From: Microcebus murinus
Taxonomy: Eukaryota; Chordata; Mammalia; Primates; Cheirogaleidae
Reading direction: 5' to 3'
Assembly: GCF_040939455.1 (NCBI RefSeq)
Contig: NC_134120.1
Coordinates: forward strand, 56,063,001 to 56,127,000
DNA: 64,000 nucleotides
This document shows positions 47,232 through 59,172 of this stretch, piece by piece; the first letter of the stretch is position 1; every line of letters starts with the position of its first letter. A program made the translations under genes and the position numbers. The notes below the pieces were generated by a model. It did not search any database, was not told the origin of the DNA, and worked only from the letters and a program-made list of their open reading frames with translations.

Positions 47232-49086
47232 CTTCTATATTGGGAGAACATTAGGAAAGAACATTCTTTTATGTTTCCTTGGAAATGTTCTTAGATTTGG
47301 TAATAATTCTATGAACACTGAATGGGAAAGAATTCTATATCTATCATAACTATAGTCAAAGACACAAAACTGTGTTACCTACTGTCCTTTCTAAAAGTAC
47401 CAATCATGTTTGCCCATAAAAAAATATAAAACATAAACATTTTCCCCCTTACAATCTTTAAGTGTGTCAACCTAGAATATGTAATAGTAATCTATAGTTC
47501 CTCTAGTTATCATGTTATATCTAATTAGGGACATCAAAGTTATTCCATGCTGAGAGACTTGATGGTCTTTGCATATTTTATTTCTAGAGGCTGGGGCCAT
47601 GCATGCTCATTTCTGTGTCCCCCACAAATCTGTGACACAGTACTCACAGACTGGAGGCAACCACTGAATAGTTGTTGACTGAATGATGTGCATGTACACA
47701 GAAAAGGCCATTTATTGGATTAATTATTCAAGATACTAGAGTCTTCTCTTTGCACAATAATGAATTAAATTTTCAGGAACAATATTTGGAGGAGAAAAAT
47801 AAATTTTGGATGTTAACAAGTAATGGCAGCATGGTTTCAAATGACGAGAAATTATATTATCAGTGACATGCTGGCAATGAAGACAGAAAAAAGGCTCACT
47901 AATCCTAATATATTTTGCATTAAATATCCAAAAACAAAGACAGGATAACCCCTTGCACTAGAAATGGCCATTTGACGGGGCTCCAAGATGATATTCAAAG
48001 AGACAGAAATGATCTCTGTGGCCATGGTTACAGTGTTTACCATAAGGCCTGGAACCCACCATAGTGTTTGGGGTGCCCAAGGGCACCCCAGTAAAGTACA
48101 GCTGCATACAATATACACGACTGCAAGTCCCAACAGGAGAAACTTTCATCCATTCAATCATCAACAAACATTTATCAAGTATCTAATATGGGCTAGGCAA
48201 GTGCTTCTCAAACTTTCTCTCACCTATAGTGAATCGATGCTTTTGTAAAATATATTAAGCATGAATAACTAAAAAATATAAAAGACAAAGACAAAAAGAT
48301 ACAATACCATCCCATTTTTAAATTATTAGATTCAACAGAAAAAAATTGGTCTATCTGTCAATAATTGCTAGCAAGATTTCTAAATACTCTCCATTTCTGA
48401 ATGTATTTCATCACATACCAGTTATAAACATTTCACAGACTGGTACTTATCTGCAGACCACACTCAGAATAACTCTGTGCCAGACCATGCACTCCATGCT
48501 GGGAACAGAGGGATGAAAAATAACCCTTGGTCACCAGTTGTTCACAGATTATTACAAGAGATAGATACCAACCTGGCAATTTTAATAGAGTGAAATAAGT
48601 TCTCTGACAGAAATTATACACAGAACACTGAGAAAGGACCTTTACCTTAAGATTGTGATGCCAGACAAGGCTTCCTGAAAGAGGTGGTCTTGAAGACATG
48701 ACATAGTCGGCCAATCAGAGTTAGCCAAAAAGAGAAGGATGGGATGTGCCAAGCAAAGCTCAGAGATGTGAGAGAAACAGCTAAATTGGACACAGCAAAT
48801 AGTGAAAAGAAATACTTCCAGCTTTTAAGAGAGAGTACAGGTCTGTTTTTTACAATGAGGTATGAATTTAGCATCTGGTAGACAGTGTAGGAGTAACTTT
48901 TTGGGTTATATAATGAAGGCACTCAATCCATAAAATTAACTGAAGAGTATATGGGAGACTTTTATAGGAGGGACCCACTTGAAAACACTGCCATTATATT
49001 ATAGCAAACATTCCAGCTATATGTGGTTTGGAAGGTGTTGCTATGCTGTTGGTCTCTTCAAAAGCCTGAGAATAGCAGTGTGGTAG

Positions 49087-49590
49087 AACAATGTCCTCCC
49101 CCCAACCAAGATGCACATGTATTAATTTTGGAACCTTTGAGTATGCTATTGTACGTGGCAAAGCAGACTTCACTGATGTGATTAAGGTTACAGACCTAGA
49201 GATGGGGAACTTATCCTGTATTACCTAGGTGGGCTCAGACTGATCACAAAGAGCTGTTAAAAGGGGAGAACCTTTCCTGGCTGTGGGCAGAGGGAGAAGT
49301 GACCACAGAAGCAGCATCAGAAAGATGCAATATGCAAAGGATCGACCCATCCCTGCTGACTTCATAGATGAGGAAGGGGCCACAGCCAAGGAATGTGGGC
49401 AGCTTTTAGAAGATGGAAAAGGGAAAGAAACATCACCCCTGGAGCTCTGGGGAGGAGCACATCCAGGCCAACTCCTTGATTGTAGCCCAGTGAAACTCAC
49501 TGCGGACTCCTGACCTAGGAACTATAAGATGATAAACTTGTGTGGCTTTAAGCCACTGAATTCGTGCAGCAGCAACAGGAAACTTATCAT
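49087..49590 (+). mobile_element. MLT1-type (ERVL-MaLR) LTR
   Basis: Recognised by the run gatgtgattaaggttacaga, tggggaacttatcctgtatt, ttagaagatggaaaagggaa, ttgattgtagcccagtgaaa and gtgtggctttaagccactga, in the order of MaLR LTRs of the MLT1 type. The short open frames inside are fortuitous. Confidence 0.75.
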
Positions 49591-49840
49591 GCAGGAACAA
49601 CAAAAGCATCTGGTGGCTCCAGTCTGCTAAGGTGACCCCTGTGGCTTTGCCTTTGCATATTCTGGAAGCACTGCCCTCAGTGGGCTTCCCTACCAGGACC
49701 TGGCAGAGAGCCAGGCTCTGGGCTCCATGCTGTCTTCTGGGATTGGAGTAAGCAAACCCTTCACCTTGCAATGAACAGCAAGCTGTGTTACTTTACAAAG
49801 TCTGCTTGCAAGAAAGCACAGGACACTCCCCTGGGGGAGG

Positions 49841-49920
49841 GAGTCCTGTAGAGTAGATCATGCACCTGCCCAAGGGCCCGGAGTCCTGTAGAGTAGATAA
49901 TGCACCTGCCCAAGGGCCCG
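49841..49920. repeat. 40-bp tandem duplication
   Basis: Two adjacent 40-bp copies (49841-49880 and 49881-49920), each starting gagtcctgtagagtagat and ending caagggcccg. They differ at a single base (c at 49859, a at 49899). This indicates a recent local duplication in a PIEZO2 intron. Confidence 0.95.
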
Positions 49921-50104
49921 AGTCCTGGGATTCGGAGCTGGTATCACTATGCACTACTGAATGACTTTGGGGAAATAACTTTTCTTTATGGGATTCACTT
50001 ATCAATCTGCAAAATTAGATAGTAGGTTTAGAAAGCTTTTTAAGGTCTTTTTCCTCTCTGAAATTAAAAGTTTCTATGAGAGCTAGTAGAAAATGCTTAT
50101 TTGA

Positions 50105-50911
50105 AGCTTTTTCTTTGTTATTTTATTTCTTTATTTTATTTCTTTTTATTTCATCTTATTATGGGGGTACAAATATTGTTAAGGGTTACATATATTGCCC
50201 TTGCCATCCCTCCCTGCCCCCCGCCCTGTGTCAGAGCTTCCATCCTCCAGGTGGTGCACATCGCACTCACTATGTAAATATACACCCATCCCCCCACCCC
50301 CCGCCCACCACCTATAAAGGTTTTTTTGTTGTAGTTTTTACATTTTGGTTACCTTTTATATCTTTGCCTCTTCCTAAGAAGGGTTAGAGGCATGCCCTTT
50401 CCCCTCCACAATGCTCACCACATTCCTAAGATGTGGGTCTCCCCCCACCCCCGAATCCCTGGTGAGCACTACCACCATTTGAGCCCCGTAGTTTTAATCA
50501 GTCAGTACCAATTTGATGGTGAGTACATGTGGAGCCCGTTTTCCTGATCTTGTGCCGCCTCACTTTGGATAATGGGCTTAAGCTTAATCCAGGATAGTAT
50601 AACTGGTGCTAGCTTGCTGTAGTTTTTTAGAATTGAGTAGTATTCCATTGTGAGCATATACCACATTTTGATTATCCACTCATGAATTGACAGGCACTTG
50701 GGTTGTTTCCATGTCCTTGCAATAGTGAATTGTCCTGCCATAAACATTCAGGTGCAGATGTCTTTATAATAGAATGTTTTATGTTCTTTTGGGTAGATGC
50801 CTAACAATGCTATTGTTGGATCGAATGGTATTTCTATTTCTAGCTCTTTGAGATATCTTCAAATTCTTTTCCACAAAGGTTGCACTAATTTGCAGTCCCA
50901 TCAGCAGGGTA
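50105..50911 (-). mobile_element. 5'-truncated LINE-1 3' end, lineage type
   Basis: On the plus strand it opens with a T-rich tail complement (50107-50160), then tatgggggtacaaatattgt, a G-poor, C-run segment (ccccccaccccccgcccacc, 50290-50310), then tattccattgtgagcatata, gggttgtttccatgtccttg and tttgggtagatgcctaacaa. The last part is the antisense end of L1 ORF2; the C-rich part is the 3' UTR G-tract seen from the other strand. Truncated at about 50911. It is less decayed than the L1 at 43.7-45.9 kb. Target duplications are not convincing. Confidence 0.75.
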
Positions 50912-52842
50912 AGAGTGATGCTTTTAAATATCAGGAAAAACATCTAAATTCACCATTCAGCTATTTTGAGTGTTGAATTTGGTTTATTTCTCTGATTTAA
51001 AGCATATAATTAAATATTTGTAGCGAAAATCATATTTATTCTATTTTAAAGACCAAGAAATAAGATTCACAACATTCTCCAGAACAAATCTTAATATTTG
51101 TATAGACAACTGCCTTCATCTGAATTATTCTTACAATCTGAGCCATATTTACTCTCCCAACATGTGGTGGATTGGGGAATTTACTGGGCTATTGGGTGTC
51201 TTCTGGGTAACAATTCTTTATTTATTTAGTTCTACTTTAGACTCAGGAAAGAGTATCCTAATTCTACTTTCATTTTAAAATATTTGCATTATCACTATTT
51301 ATTGTTATAAATAATTTATTATTTTCCTATACTAAAATCAAAAGATCAGAGTCTAAACATTCAATGAAAAAGCAGCCATTTAGGTCCAGCCACGATTAGA
51401 AAAAATTTAGATTTTCTCATTAGACATTACATTTGAATCAGTTTATTTTATGAGTCATATAAGTGAAATCCATTTTTCATTACTTTCTATTCACATTTCC
51501 CAAAATGGTATTCACCTGCTTGATTGATACATTAGTCATGAGACTTGGCTGCGAAGGACTCTGAGGTATGATCAAAAAATCAGATTTACTAGGAAGACTC
51601 TTCAGTGATGCCTGAGGATGTTTGAGACAGTACGCCACAGTCTGGGAAGGCAATTCCAAAGGAAGGATTTCAGGGCCGTGACAACGACAGCTTCACTGGA
51701 TGAGGGGTCTGGCCCCCCCAAACCAATGACAGAGAGTTATGGTTTGTTTGTGCACATAAATTCAGATGAATTTATTAAAAATTCCCATCGTATTATGTGG
51801 ACACTTCCATATTTACCTTCTGTGGGGACCCTTTTCTTTCAGAAGTAACAGAGCTGATACTTCTCATTTACAGCAATCTGCTCTGTTTTCTTTATAGATT
51901 GACACATTCCTTTGTTCATGCATTATGCACCAACTTGGTGACAAGTGCTGTTCTGGGTGGAGGTGTGGGGTGAGGGACCAGCTAGGAGGAGTGGCACCTG
52001 GAGCGGGAAGTGACGCGTGAGGAGGAAGCAGAACTGTGGGTTGGAGGCAGGAGAGAGGAGAGCAGGGGAGAGAGCAGAGCTTTGAGACGCGAGGGGACCT
52101 GGCACACTGGGGCCTTGGGGAGCACTCCTAGTGTTTAGGGTTCCAGGAAACAAAGAGAAAGACAGCAGCCACCCTCAGAGATCTTACCAGCGCTTTCCCT
52201 ACTGCCCTTTTTCAATCCCACCCAGCCTGACCCTCCATTCCCGTCAGCCAGCAGTCCTGGCGGTATTACGGCAGCAGCATCCTGGCATGCTGGGTCTGCC
52301 CACTCCTCTTATCATGTGCCCAGACCTTGTCAGCTGCTTCCAAACCTGCTGTCTTTAACCCCACCACTTGCCTCTGTGGCAGATAACCACTATTATGTGC
52401 CCCCACTTCCTCTATGTTTTCTTCAACCACTTAACCTCCATCCTGTTCCTCCACCTCTTACATGACAGAGTCTCATGCCTATCCTCCTCTTAAAAATGCT
52501 CCTAAGACCATGCTCCACTTTGTCTCCATGTCTAGTAATGTGGATAGAGAAACACAACACAAGGACCCTAGGTTTGCTCTGGTCATTAAGGCTGTCACCC
52601 TCTTATTCTGAAAATTGGACAAAATCCAATTAATATATTTTGAGGAATACATTCACACTTTGGATTGGCACTGAATTTAACATTGATTCAAACCTTTAAC
52701 TTTTCCTACCTGTGATGCTGCCCTGCCACGCCTCTCTGCCTATAGCTGGCGATTGAGTTGTGCAAATGCATATGCAGTGATAGCCGTATGCAGCGTATTT
52801 GCATTAAGGTGGGCCCATTCCTCCCGCTTCTGAACACCTTAC

Positions 52843-53057
52843 CTCTCAGTCACACCAGGTAAGATGAAGAACATCCAGAAGTGAATTCCAAACACAAGGA
52901 TGACCTGGAAAATCACCTTTCCCAATACAGTCTTCCTGAGGTAGAGGGCTCGGTCCACCACCATGGTTCCAAACTGAATGAGGACCATCACCAAAAATGG
53001 CCCTGGGACCTGGTCCTCTGACAGCGAGGAGGTGATGTCTGCGGCTGCTGAGTGTTT
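52843..53057 (-). CDS. PIEZO2: PIEZO2 coding exon (last blade repeat, part 2)
   Basis: 215-bp exon between acceptor tcttccccag and donor gtaagg; it ends two bases into an arginine codon. It encodes KHSAAADITSSLSEDQVPGP, then FLVMVLIQFGTMVVDRALYL and VLGKVIFQVILVFGIHFWMFFILP, two membrane helices. Counting back from the C-terminus, the ITS of the first loop is human T2221, S2222 and S2223. T2221I and S2223L are reported distal arthrogryposis changes (established knowledge, from memory), and both residues are the normal ones here. The exon is followed by the largest intron in the window. Confidence 0.97.
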
Positions 53058-53159
53058 CTGGGGAAGAGACAACATGTTCAAACATGACTGGCACTTCCCA
53101 GGAAGGAGAGCCGTCACCCTGTGTCATTGAGTATGCTGTGGCCTTTGTCCCCAACCTAC

Positions 53160-53307
53160 CCCAAAGGCCCAAAAGCCAAAGACAATGATGATGAAGTCCA
53201 CAGTGTCAGCGAGGAACATGAGCACATACACATCGGTCACAGCGCTGTACTCCGGGTGGATGAGGTTGTAAAAGAACTGCCTGATGGGCACGTATATTTG
53301 CAGAGTC
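53160..53307 (-). CDS. PIEZO2: PIEZO2 coding exon (last blade repeat, part 1)
   Basis: 148-bp exon. Acceptor gttttgcag precedes 53307; donor gtaggt follows 53160; it starts with the last base of a lysine codon and ends on a whole glycine codon. It encodes TLQIYVPIRQFFYNLIHPEY, then SAVTDVYVLMFLADTVDFIIIVFGFWAFG, one long membrane helix with a mid-helix Asp. This belongs to the last transmembrane repeat before the anchor. The following intron is only 102 bp, the shortest in the window. Human-equivalent residues are 2164-2212. Confidence 0.97.
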
Positions 53308-54472
53308 CTGCAAAACAGAGAACCCCACCCACTTGTTTCAGGAGGAGCAGGATGGCAGAAATGACCAGACACTGTGATCACGTCACTCCTCTGCATTCCT
53401 CTTTCTAGCCAGGCTCCACCTTCCTCTCTTAGCCTCAAGATAGCCTGCTGGGGCATAACGAGTATACAGATTATTGCCAAAGTAGGAACTACAGCCCTCT
53501 CTGGTGGTACCTCAAGCCTGTCCTCTTGCTCAAAGCGTAATAGAGAGGTATAAAAGCCCTGAAATTAGGTGCTGCATTTGTAGCCTGATTCAATTGCTCA
53601 CTACCCGTGGGACCTTGAGCATGCTATGTCACTCTCTGTACCTTGGTTTACTCTTCAGTAAAACTGGGGTAATAATAATACCTGATGCCTGGGCTAAGAT
53701 GATAATTACATGAGGGAATATGTGAGGGTGGTCAGACTTGGAACATCTGGTCTGAGCATGCTGGAATGTTGGATGCCTGCTCTCCAGGCGTAAGGTCCTG
53801 AGCCTATCCTGGCTTCAAGTGCTGCCCTGGGCTTTTACCTCCACCTTGCTCTGTGCTTTATCACAGCGTCCTGCTGGCTATGGCTTGTCTGTCTACCCTC
53901 TGACCCATCTTCGCTGCACTCTGGGATCTGCTTTCAATGAAAGGCCACGTTCAGGTATGGCCAGCTCTCCTGGGCTCGGAGCCTTTATTCAGCAACCCCA
54001 GCCTGCCGCAGCACATCCATCCCCAGCAGGTGGGAGGGACCTGTGCAGTCTGCTGGGGACCAAGTGTCATGACACTGGACAAACCATTTCCCCATCATGT
54101 GCCCCCTCCCCCTCAGGACGAGAGTGCATCTCTATGGCCCTTCCAGCTCTGACATCATGTTCCTCTCTGTTTGGACTCTATCGTGATAATGCCTAGAAAC
54201 AGAAACCTTGAGCCCTTTAAATGACTTATTTATTCTGTTCAAATAGAAAAAATGTGTGTATAAATGCAACAGATATAAAAATAAATCATGATTATTGAAA
54301 AATGATTTTTCAAACAATACAACAAGGGGCCAATTTACCCTGCCTTACACAGATGATGTTTATGATATAGGAAGTGACTTCTCTGCTCCTCCCCTGGTTT
54401 ATAGGAAATAATGGATACCAGTTCCCCAGCCCTAAAATAAAGCAGATGACTCGAATGTTTTCATGGACTCAC
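53308..54472 (-). other. PIEZO2: PIEZO2 intron, 1.2 kb, with a MIR fragment
   Basis: Starts gtgagt after 54473 and ends gttttgcag before 53307. A MIR-like segment is visible at about 53560-53715 on the plus strand (gggaccttgagcatgctatg, aaaactggggtaataataat). Otherwise unique-looking. Confidence 0.7.
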
Positions 54473-54605
54473 TTCTTGATGGTAAAAGCTTTTGCTTTGA
54501 TTAAATGTTCTTGAAGTTTTTCCATATAAAATTCCCTTTTGCTTTTTTGCTTAATGCTCAGAACGCTGCTTCCTTTTTGACTGCTGTTTCGAGTGCTTGT
54601 GCTGC
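54473..54605 (-). CDS. PIEZO2: PIEZO2 coding exon (linker helix, MEKLQEHLIKAKAF)
   Basis: 133-bp exon between acceptor ttctag and donor gtgagt. The first two bases finish a glycine codon and the last two open a lysine codon completed by the next exon. It encodes GSTSTRNSSQKGSSVLSIKQ, then KREFYMEKLQEHLIKAKAFTIKK, a charged amphipathic helix just before the final transmembrane helices. Differences from human, by memory, are conservative changes around the KSKREFY position. Human-equivalent residues are 2120-2162. Confidence 0.96.
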
Positions 54606-55647
54606 CTAGAAAGAAAAATGAATCATATGATGTATGGAAAAGAATGGGGTTTATTAGCATGAATATCTCAAAAGCCCCCAGAGCCCACACAGCAGAGGGA
54701 TGGCTTGAAACTAGTCTCAGAGCCTTTATTCACTACTGAGAGGATGCTTCAGAGGATGAGGATGAGTTGGATGATGAGTATGCACAGATTGCCTTTAAGA
54801 ATAATTACTCAGCAATTTGGGGTCTGTCCTCTCAACTCTGCCTCTGTAGTAAGATAGGTCTGTGGAGTCCCACACTCAATGGCGGCTCTTTCCTGGATTG
54901 TTTCATAATCTTTGTCCCAGAAAGAAATAAACTGGAATAGCAGTTTTTACAGTGCTAAAAAAAGGTCTTAGGTTACAGATTTCCGGATAATATCCATGAC
55001 CCATGCCTGTTTTCATATCCTAATTTATCTAACTGTAAAATGGATATGACATGATCTTTTAAGGCCAGTGTCTGCCTCAAAAGTAGGTTCTGAAGTTGAA
55101 TATACACAGGTGTTTGAAAGTTTTAGACATGAGCACTGTAAGTACAAAAGCCCAATTACTCTAAGAATGACAACTGTAAGGCATATCTACTTTCTGATTG
55201 TACTTGCTGGTTAGTAAGAAATTAATAACTAGCATAGGCAATAATTAGTAGTTTGGCTAAAAGTTCCTATCAATTAAATCTAAATACATTATCAAAATAA
55301 ATTGTGATTTATAGCACTCTGGTAATGCACAACAGAATTTTTGCATATAATTTAAAATCATCATGAGCCTGACACTTGCCAGGTGCTAGGCAGTGTGCTG
55401 GCCACTTTTCCCAACTATCTGAAATCCTCGTCTTAGAGGGAATAGGATGTTTTGAGCAATGAACTCACACAGCTGACGCAAGAATTGAACTTGAGTCTGT
55501 CCGATTTCAAAGCACTTTCTTTTCACGTCCTGGTATCTGTTTCTTGATAGAACCCAATAAAATCCCCTGCCCCAGACCCACAGGCACCATAAAAACTAGA
55601 CAATTTGGGGGCTTATTCCAGGCTGGAGATACCATGTTAAAAGATAC
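54606..55647 (-). other. PIEZO2: PIEZO2 intron, 1.0 kb, with a MIR fragment
   Basis: Starts gtatct after 55648 and ends ttctag before 54605. At about 55360-55515 the sequence (gccaggtgctaggcagtgtg, then ttgaacttgagtctgtccga) reads like a MIR SINE. The rest looks unique. Confidence 0.7.
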
Positions 55648-55900
55648 CTCTTTTGGATCTATTTGAAGAAAAGCTGGACCTCTGGGATATCTGGGAGCTG
55701 CTGCCGGAGCATTTCCTGCGTATGGCCGCGGGCTGCTCCGGGAAGGTAACGTGCACTGACTCCACGGACGTGGCCAAGTTAATGGACTTGAGGGAGTCAG
55801 AGGAGTCTCTTCTGCCACGGGCCAGGGAGAGCTCATCATCAGAGTCTTCCTGGTCTGAGCCACTTTCAACAATGTCATCTTCATCCCATAAGCCGTGGCA
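55648..55900 (-). CDS. PIEZO2: PIEZO2 coding exon (Ser/Asp-rich cytosolic linker)
   Basis: 253-bp exon starting TGC CAC GGC after acceptor ggttttcag and ending one base into a glycine codon before donor gtatct. It encodes CHGLWDEDDIVESG, an acidic and serine-rich stretch (SDDELSLARGRRDSSDSLKS), INLATSVESVHVTFPEQ and a basic, serine-rich tail (SSFSSNRSKR). It is cytosolic and has no membrane segment; several serines sit in RRDSS- and SDSLK-like contexts typical of kinase sites (inference). The donor gtatct is weaker than the others here. The frame is unambiguous because it links two recognisable exons. Human-equivalent residues are about 2035-2118. Confidence 0.95.
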
Positions 55901-56650
55901 CTGAAAACCAGGGAAAGGGACAATTGAACCAGTGTTTCAGGTGGGACCGTTGGTGACCTGTCCTACAAAATCTAACCCAACAAACTGTCCCACAAGATTT
56001 AGAAAAACAAGGGAAGAAAACTTATTATCTAACACTTTATGAGAGTCCCAGTACAGTGGAAACGGTGGGTGTAGATCATAAGAGTTTGGCTGATCACCTG
56101 AGATAGAGAGAGATAATGTTTGGCAGATGGATAAAGAGGAAATTATAATGACTTGACTTGTTCCTTGAGTGAAAGCATTTTTCAGAGCATGTCTCTGTGC
56201 TCATAACCAGTGTTTGAAGTATCAGTTGAAGAGTCAGGCCCCACCACGTGTTCACCAAATGCCTTCAATTCAAGAATGATACAGTCCCTCCCCAGCCTGC
56301 AGAACAAGATCCAAACCCTCCAGTCACCCAAGCATGATTTAAAAACAGTTGCAAATGTTCTAATCAAAACATGTTGGCCCACATGTTAGGCAAAGATTGT
56401 GATGGTTTTTGATTCAAGGAAACAGAATGAAAGGACAGGCAAAGAGAGAAGGAATGAGTGCAGAGCATGAGGCTGAGAGACCAGGGGTCTTGCCAGAGCA
56501 AGACGCTGCCTGGACTTCAAGTCATCTTTAGGATGACCTTGCTGCCATCAGATGGGGCTGTCCAAAGTGCTCACTGTCTGCTGAGTACTCAACGGTCAGG
56601 CTATGCATTTGCTCCCCAAGACAGTTCTCCCTCTGACTTGTACTCTAGAG

Positions 56651-57124
56651 CAGTGTCTCCCCAACCTTTGTGGCACCAGCGCATGGCTTCATGGAAGACA
56701 ATTTTTCCACAGACCTAGGGGGGCGGGGAAGGTTTCTGGATGATTCAAGCACATTACATTTATTGTGCAGTCAAATCTCTCTGTCAATGATAATCTGTAT
56801 CTGCATCTGCCTCCCAGCGCTAGCATCCATCGCTACCTCAGCCCCACCTCAAATCATCAGGCATTAGATTCTCATAAGGAGCACAAGAGCCAGATCTCTC
56901 CCATGTGCAGTTTACAGTAGGGTTCACACTCCTATGAGAATCTAATGCCACCACTGATCTGACAGGAGGCGGAGCTTATGCAGCGATGTGAGCCACAGGG
57001 AGAGGCTATAATTACACATGAAGCTTTGCTGGCTGGCCCGCCACTCACCTCCTGCTCTGCGGTCCAGTTCCTAACAGGCCATGGACTAGCACTGGTCTGC
57101 AGCCCCAGGGCGTGGGGACCACAG
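56651..57124. mobile_element. Non-autonomous hAT DNA transposon relic with 8-bp target duplication
   Basis: The element starts cagtgtctccccaacc and ends ggcgtggggaccacag; the ends are imperfect inverted repeats (caggggtcccc-like). It is flanked by ctctagag at 56643-56650 and ctccagag at 57125-57132, an 8-bp duplication with one mismatch, which is the hAT signature. Internally a second inverted pair is visible: ggcattagattctcataagg near 56860 and cctatgagaatctaatgcc near 56930. No transposase frame. I recognise it as a common mammalian hAT-type repeat, but I do not assign a subfamily name. Confidence 0.8.
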
Positions 57125-57139
57125 CTCCAGAGGATGAGA

Positions 57140-58110
57140 GCTCCAGGCTAATTTGTCAAAAATCAGTCTGTTAAAAACCAACTCAGAGGATGATCAATTA
57201 TCAAATAAATATTTAAGAATAATTTGTCAGTTGCCAAAATCATTCAATTGACAGTGTTCTTAAATATTTATTTATAAATAGATCATTTTTAAACATTCAA
57301 TGAATGTATTCTTATACATTATAAATGTAACACATATTTTAGCTTTTTATAATGGGATTTCTCCATTTATATGGGTTTCTTTCAATTTATTTTAAAAGTC
57401 GTTTTTTTTCCCAACATTAACATATTTAGATTCTTTCACAACTTTCTCAGTAGATATTTGCCTTAATTTAATTATTTACAAAATTTACAGCAATTCATAC
57501 TAAATAGGATAATTTGAAGCACTTTTGAAATTTCTACATAATTTTAATTGTTTGATTTTTATAGCAACATTGTATAAAAGACTTGTTTTTCAAAGGCTAT
57601 GAGGTATTTTTGTCTTCTTATGAAAGATTTATCACTCCAAAAAGTACTTTTCATATTATTAGTTAAAATTTCAGCATACCATTACCTCAAATCTCATATA
57701 TACTCACCATATATATGAAATTTTCATGTATAAGTACTCCAATAAGAAACATCAAAATTTTTTAATATACGCTTTAAATACAAAATTACAGCTGTTAAGC
57801 CATTTGATTATTGATGAAAAGATTGTAAAAATGCCTAAAGGCTTATAAAAAATGTTAAATGATATGCAAAAGGATGCAAAAATTGCAAAAGAATTCTAAA
57901 GTGGTCAAAATTATACCATCATATGTTAAATGAAAATTAATAATTTAATTTAAAAATTTAATTTTCTAGATCTAAAAATATTAACACATTTATTAACATA
58001 GTCTTAGCAAGAATCAGTATATTGAATAAATTCAAACAGTTAACATATCCATCAGAAATTTGCGAAATTTAGGCAAATTCAATTTTGGCTAATTGGTTTC
58101 CTTAGGTAAC
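57140..58110. repeat. AT-rich block, possible Tc1/mariner relic, with a long hairpin
   Basis: About 970 bp of very A/T-rich sequence, sharply different from its flanks. Near the left end it reads caggctaatttgtcaaaaatc and near the right end gcaaattcaattttggctaattgg. These are loosely inverted, resembling the aattggc/gccaatt-type termini of ancient mariner elements. At 57190-57221 and 57255-57286 lie two 32-bp arms that pair at 27 of 32 positions. No intact ORF. The assignment to a mariner family is a guess; it could be plain A/T-rich intron. Confidence 0.35.
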
Positions 58111-59172
58111 ACACCTTTCATAAACCTGCCTTGCTCCAGTGACCCAGGAAAGGCTCCCCCAGGATGGAAGGTTGGGGGCTTGGGCACTTTGCAAGATACA
58201 GTGAGGATCTGGACTAGCACATATGCAGATGAAACCTAGTTTGAAATAGCTCACTGAGCTAAGATAGCAGTTAAACACACTGATACATAGCTGTGTGTGC
58301 ATGTATGTACATTAACTTATGCAAAGCCCTATTCTAAAAAGGGACCCAGAAAGATTCTACTTGATAACATAAATTTAAAACATTTTATAAATGAAGACAA
58401 GGTTAAAATGAGAGAAGGAAAGTAAGGTTGTGACAATAAGGACTTTAATACATAAAACGTATGCTATGCAATCTTTTCTATTATATTGAGTTTAATGGCA
58501 TATTTATAGCCTTAGTTTATAATTCACAGTGTGTGAGAAGAAAAAAACCACGAAGTTGCTCAGAAGGAGCAGGGTTACTGAATCTGAGGTGGGGTCGTCC
58601 TGTATAAAGGTCTTGCCACAGCAGGGTAATGAATGGATTCCTCAACAATAAGCTTAAGGAAGCATAGCTCTGGGCATCACCAGACCATTTAATATGTGGT
58701 CTCTTAACCAAAAGCTAATGGTTCCATGACAAGAAACTATGTAATAAAAAGCAATTGTAGTAGAAGAAATTAGGCAGAAGCTGGGGTGGAGACAAGAGGC
58801 AATAGGGTCCACTCCAAATTAGCTCTCTGATGTTCTGCCTTAAACTAGGGGTAGAATTTAGTGCATCAGGCATTAAGACATTGCATACCATTCAAGCAAG
58901 CAACAGTCCACAAATGTGGATTAATTACGATGTGTTCAACCTGGGATAGAAATATGGGGAAATCTTCTCCCAGATTTGTTGTAAGTTCTATAATTGAGCA
59001 CCACAACTAAATGAACATAACTTTTTTCTTAAAAAAAAAAAAAAAGGCCATAAAAGTAGATACCACCCACTTGCCCCCTGGCCCTAAGGCCAATCCTAGT
59101 GTTCAGGCTCTGCAGGAACATGGCAGGGCTGCAGTCATCAGCGCCAGCTGGTTAGTTGTTAACATCCCCTAC

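Larger units (their letters stand above)
41573..52842 (-). other. PIEZO2: PIEZO2 intron, 11.3 kb, repeat-rich
   Basis: The largest intron in the window; starts gtaagg after 52843 and ends cattttag before 41572. In plus-strand order it holds unique sequence to 43660, an old antisense L1 (43662-45870), a MER5-like fragment (46140-46260), a promoter-bearing LTR (46757-47231), an MLT1-type LTR (49087-49590), a 40-bp tandem duplication (49841-49920) and an antisense L1 3' end (50105-50911). From 50912 to 52842 I recognise nothing. No additional PIEZO2 exon is needed because the flanking phases match directly. Confidence 0.85.
55901..59172 (-). other. PIEZO2: PIEZO2 intron, 3.3 kb, holding a hAT element and an AT-rich block
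   Basis: Starts gtaggg after 59173 and ends ggttttcag before 55900. From the low-coordinate side it holds unique sequence, a 474-bp hAT-type element (56651-57124) and an A/T-rich block with a long hairpin (57140-58110). A further 1 kb has no recognised feature, with an A run at 59031-59045. Confidence 0.85.

Noticed and set aside
55507..55923. 138-codon minus-strand frame over the Ser-rich linker exon
   Set aside because: Shifted frame of the true exon 55648-55900; the correct frame joins perfectly with both neighbours.
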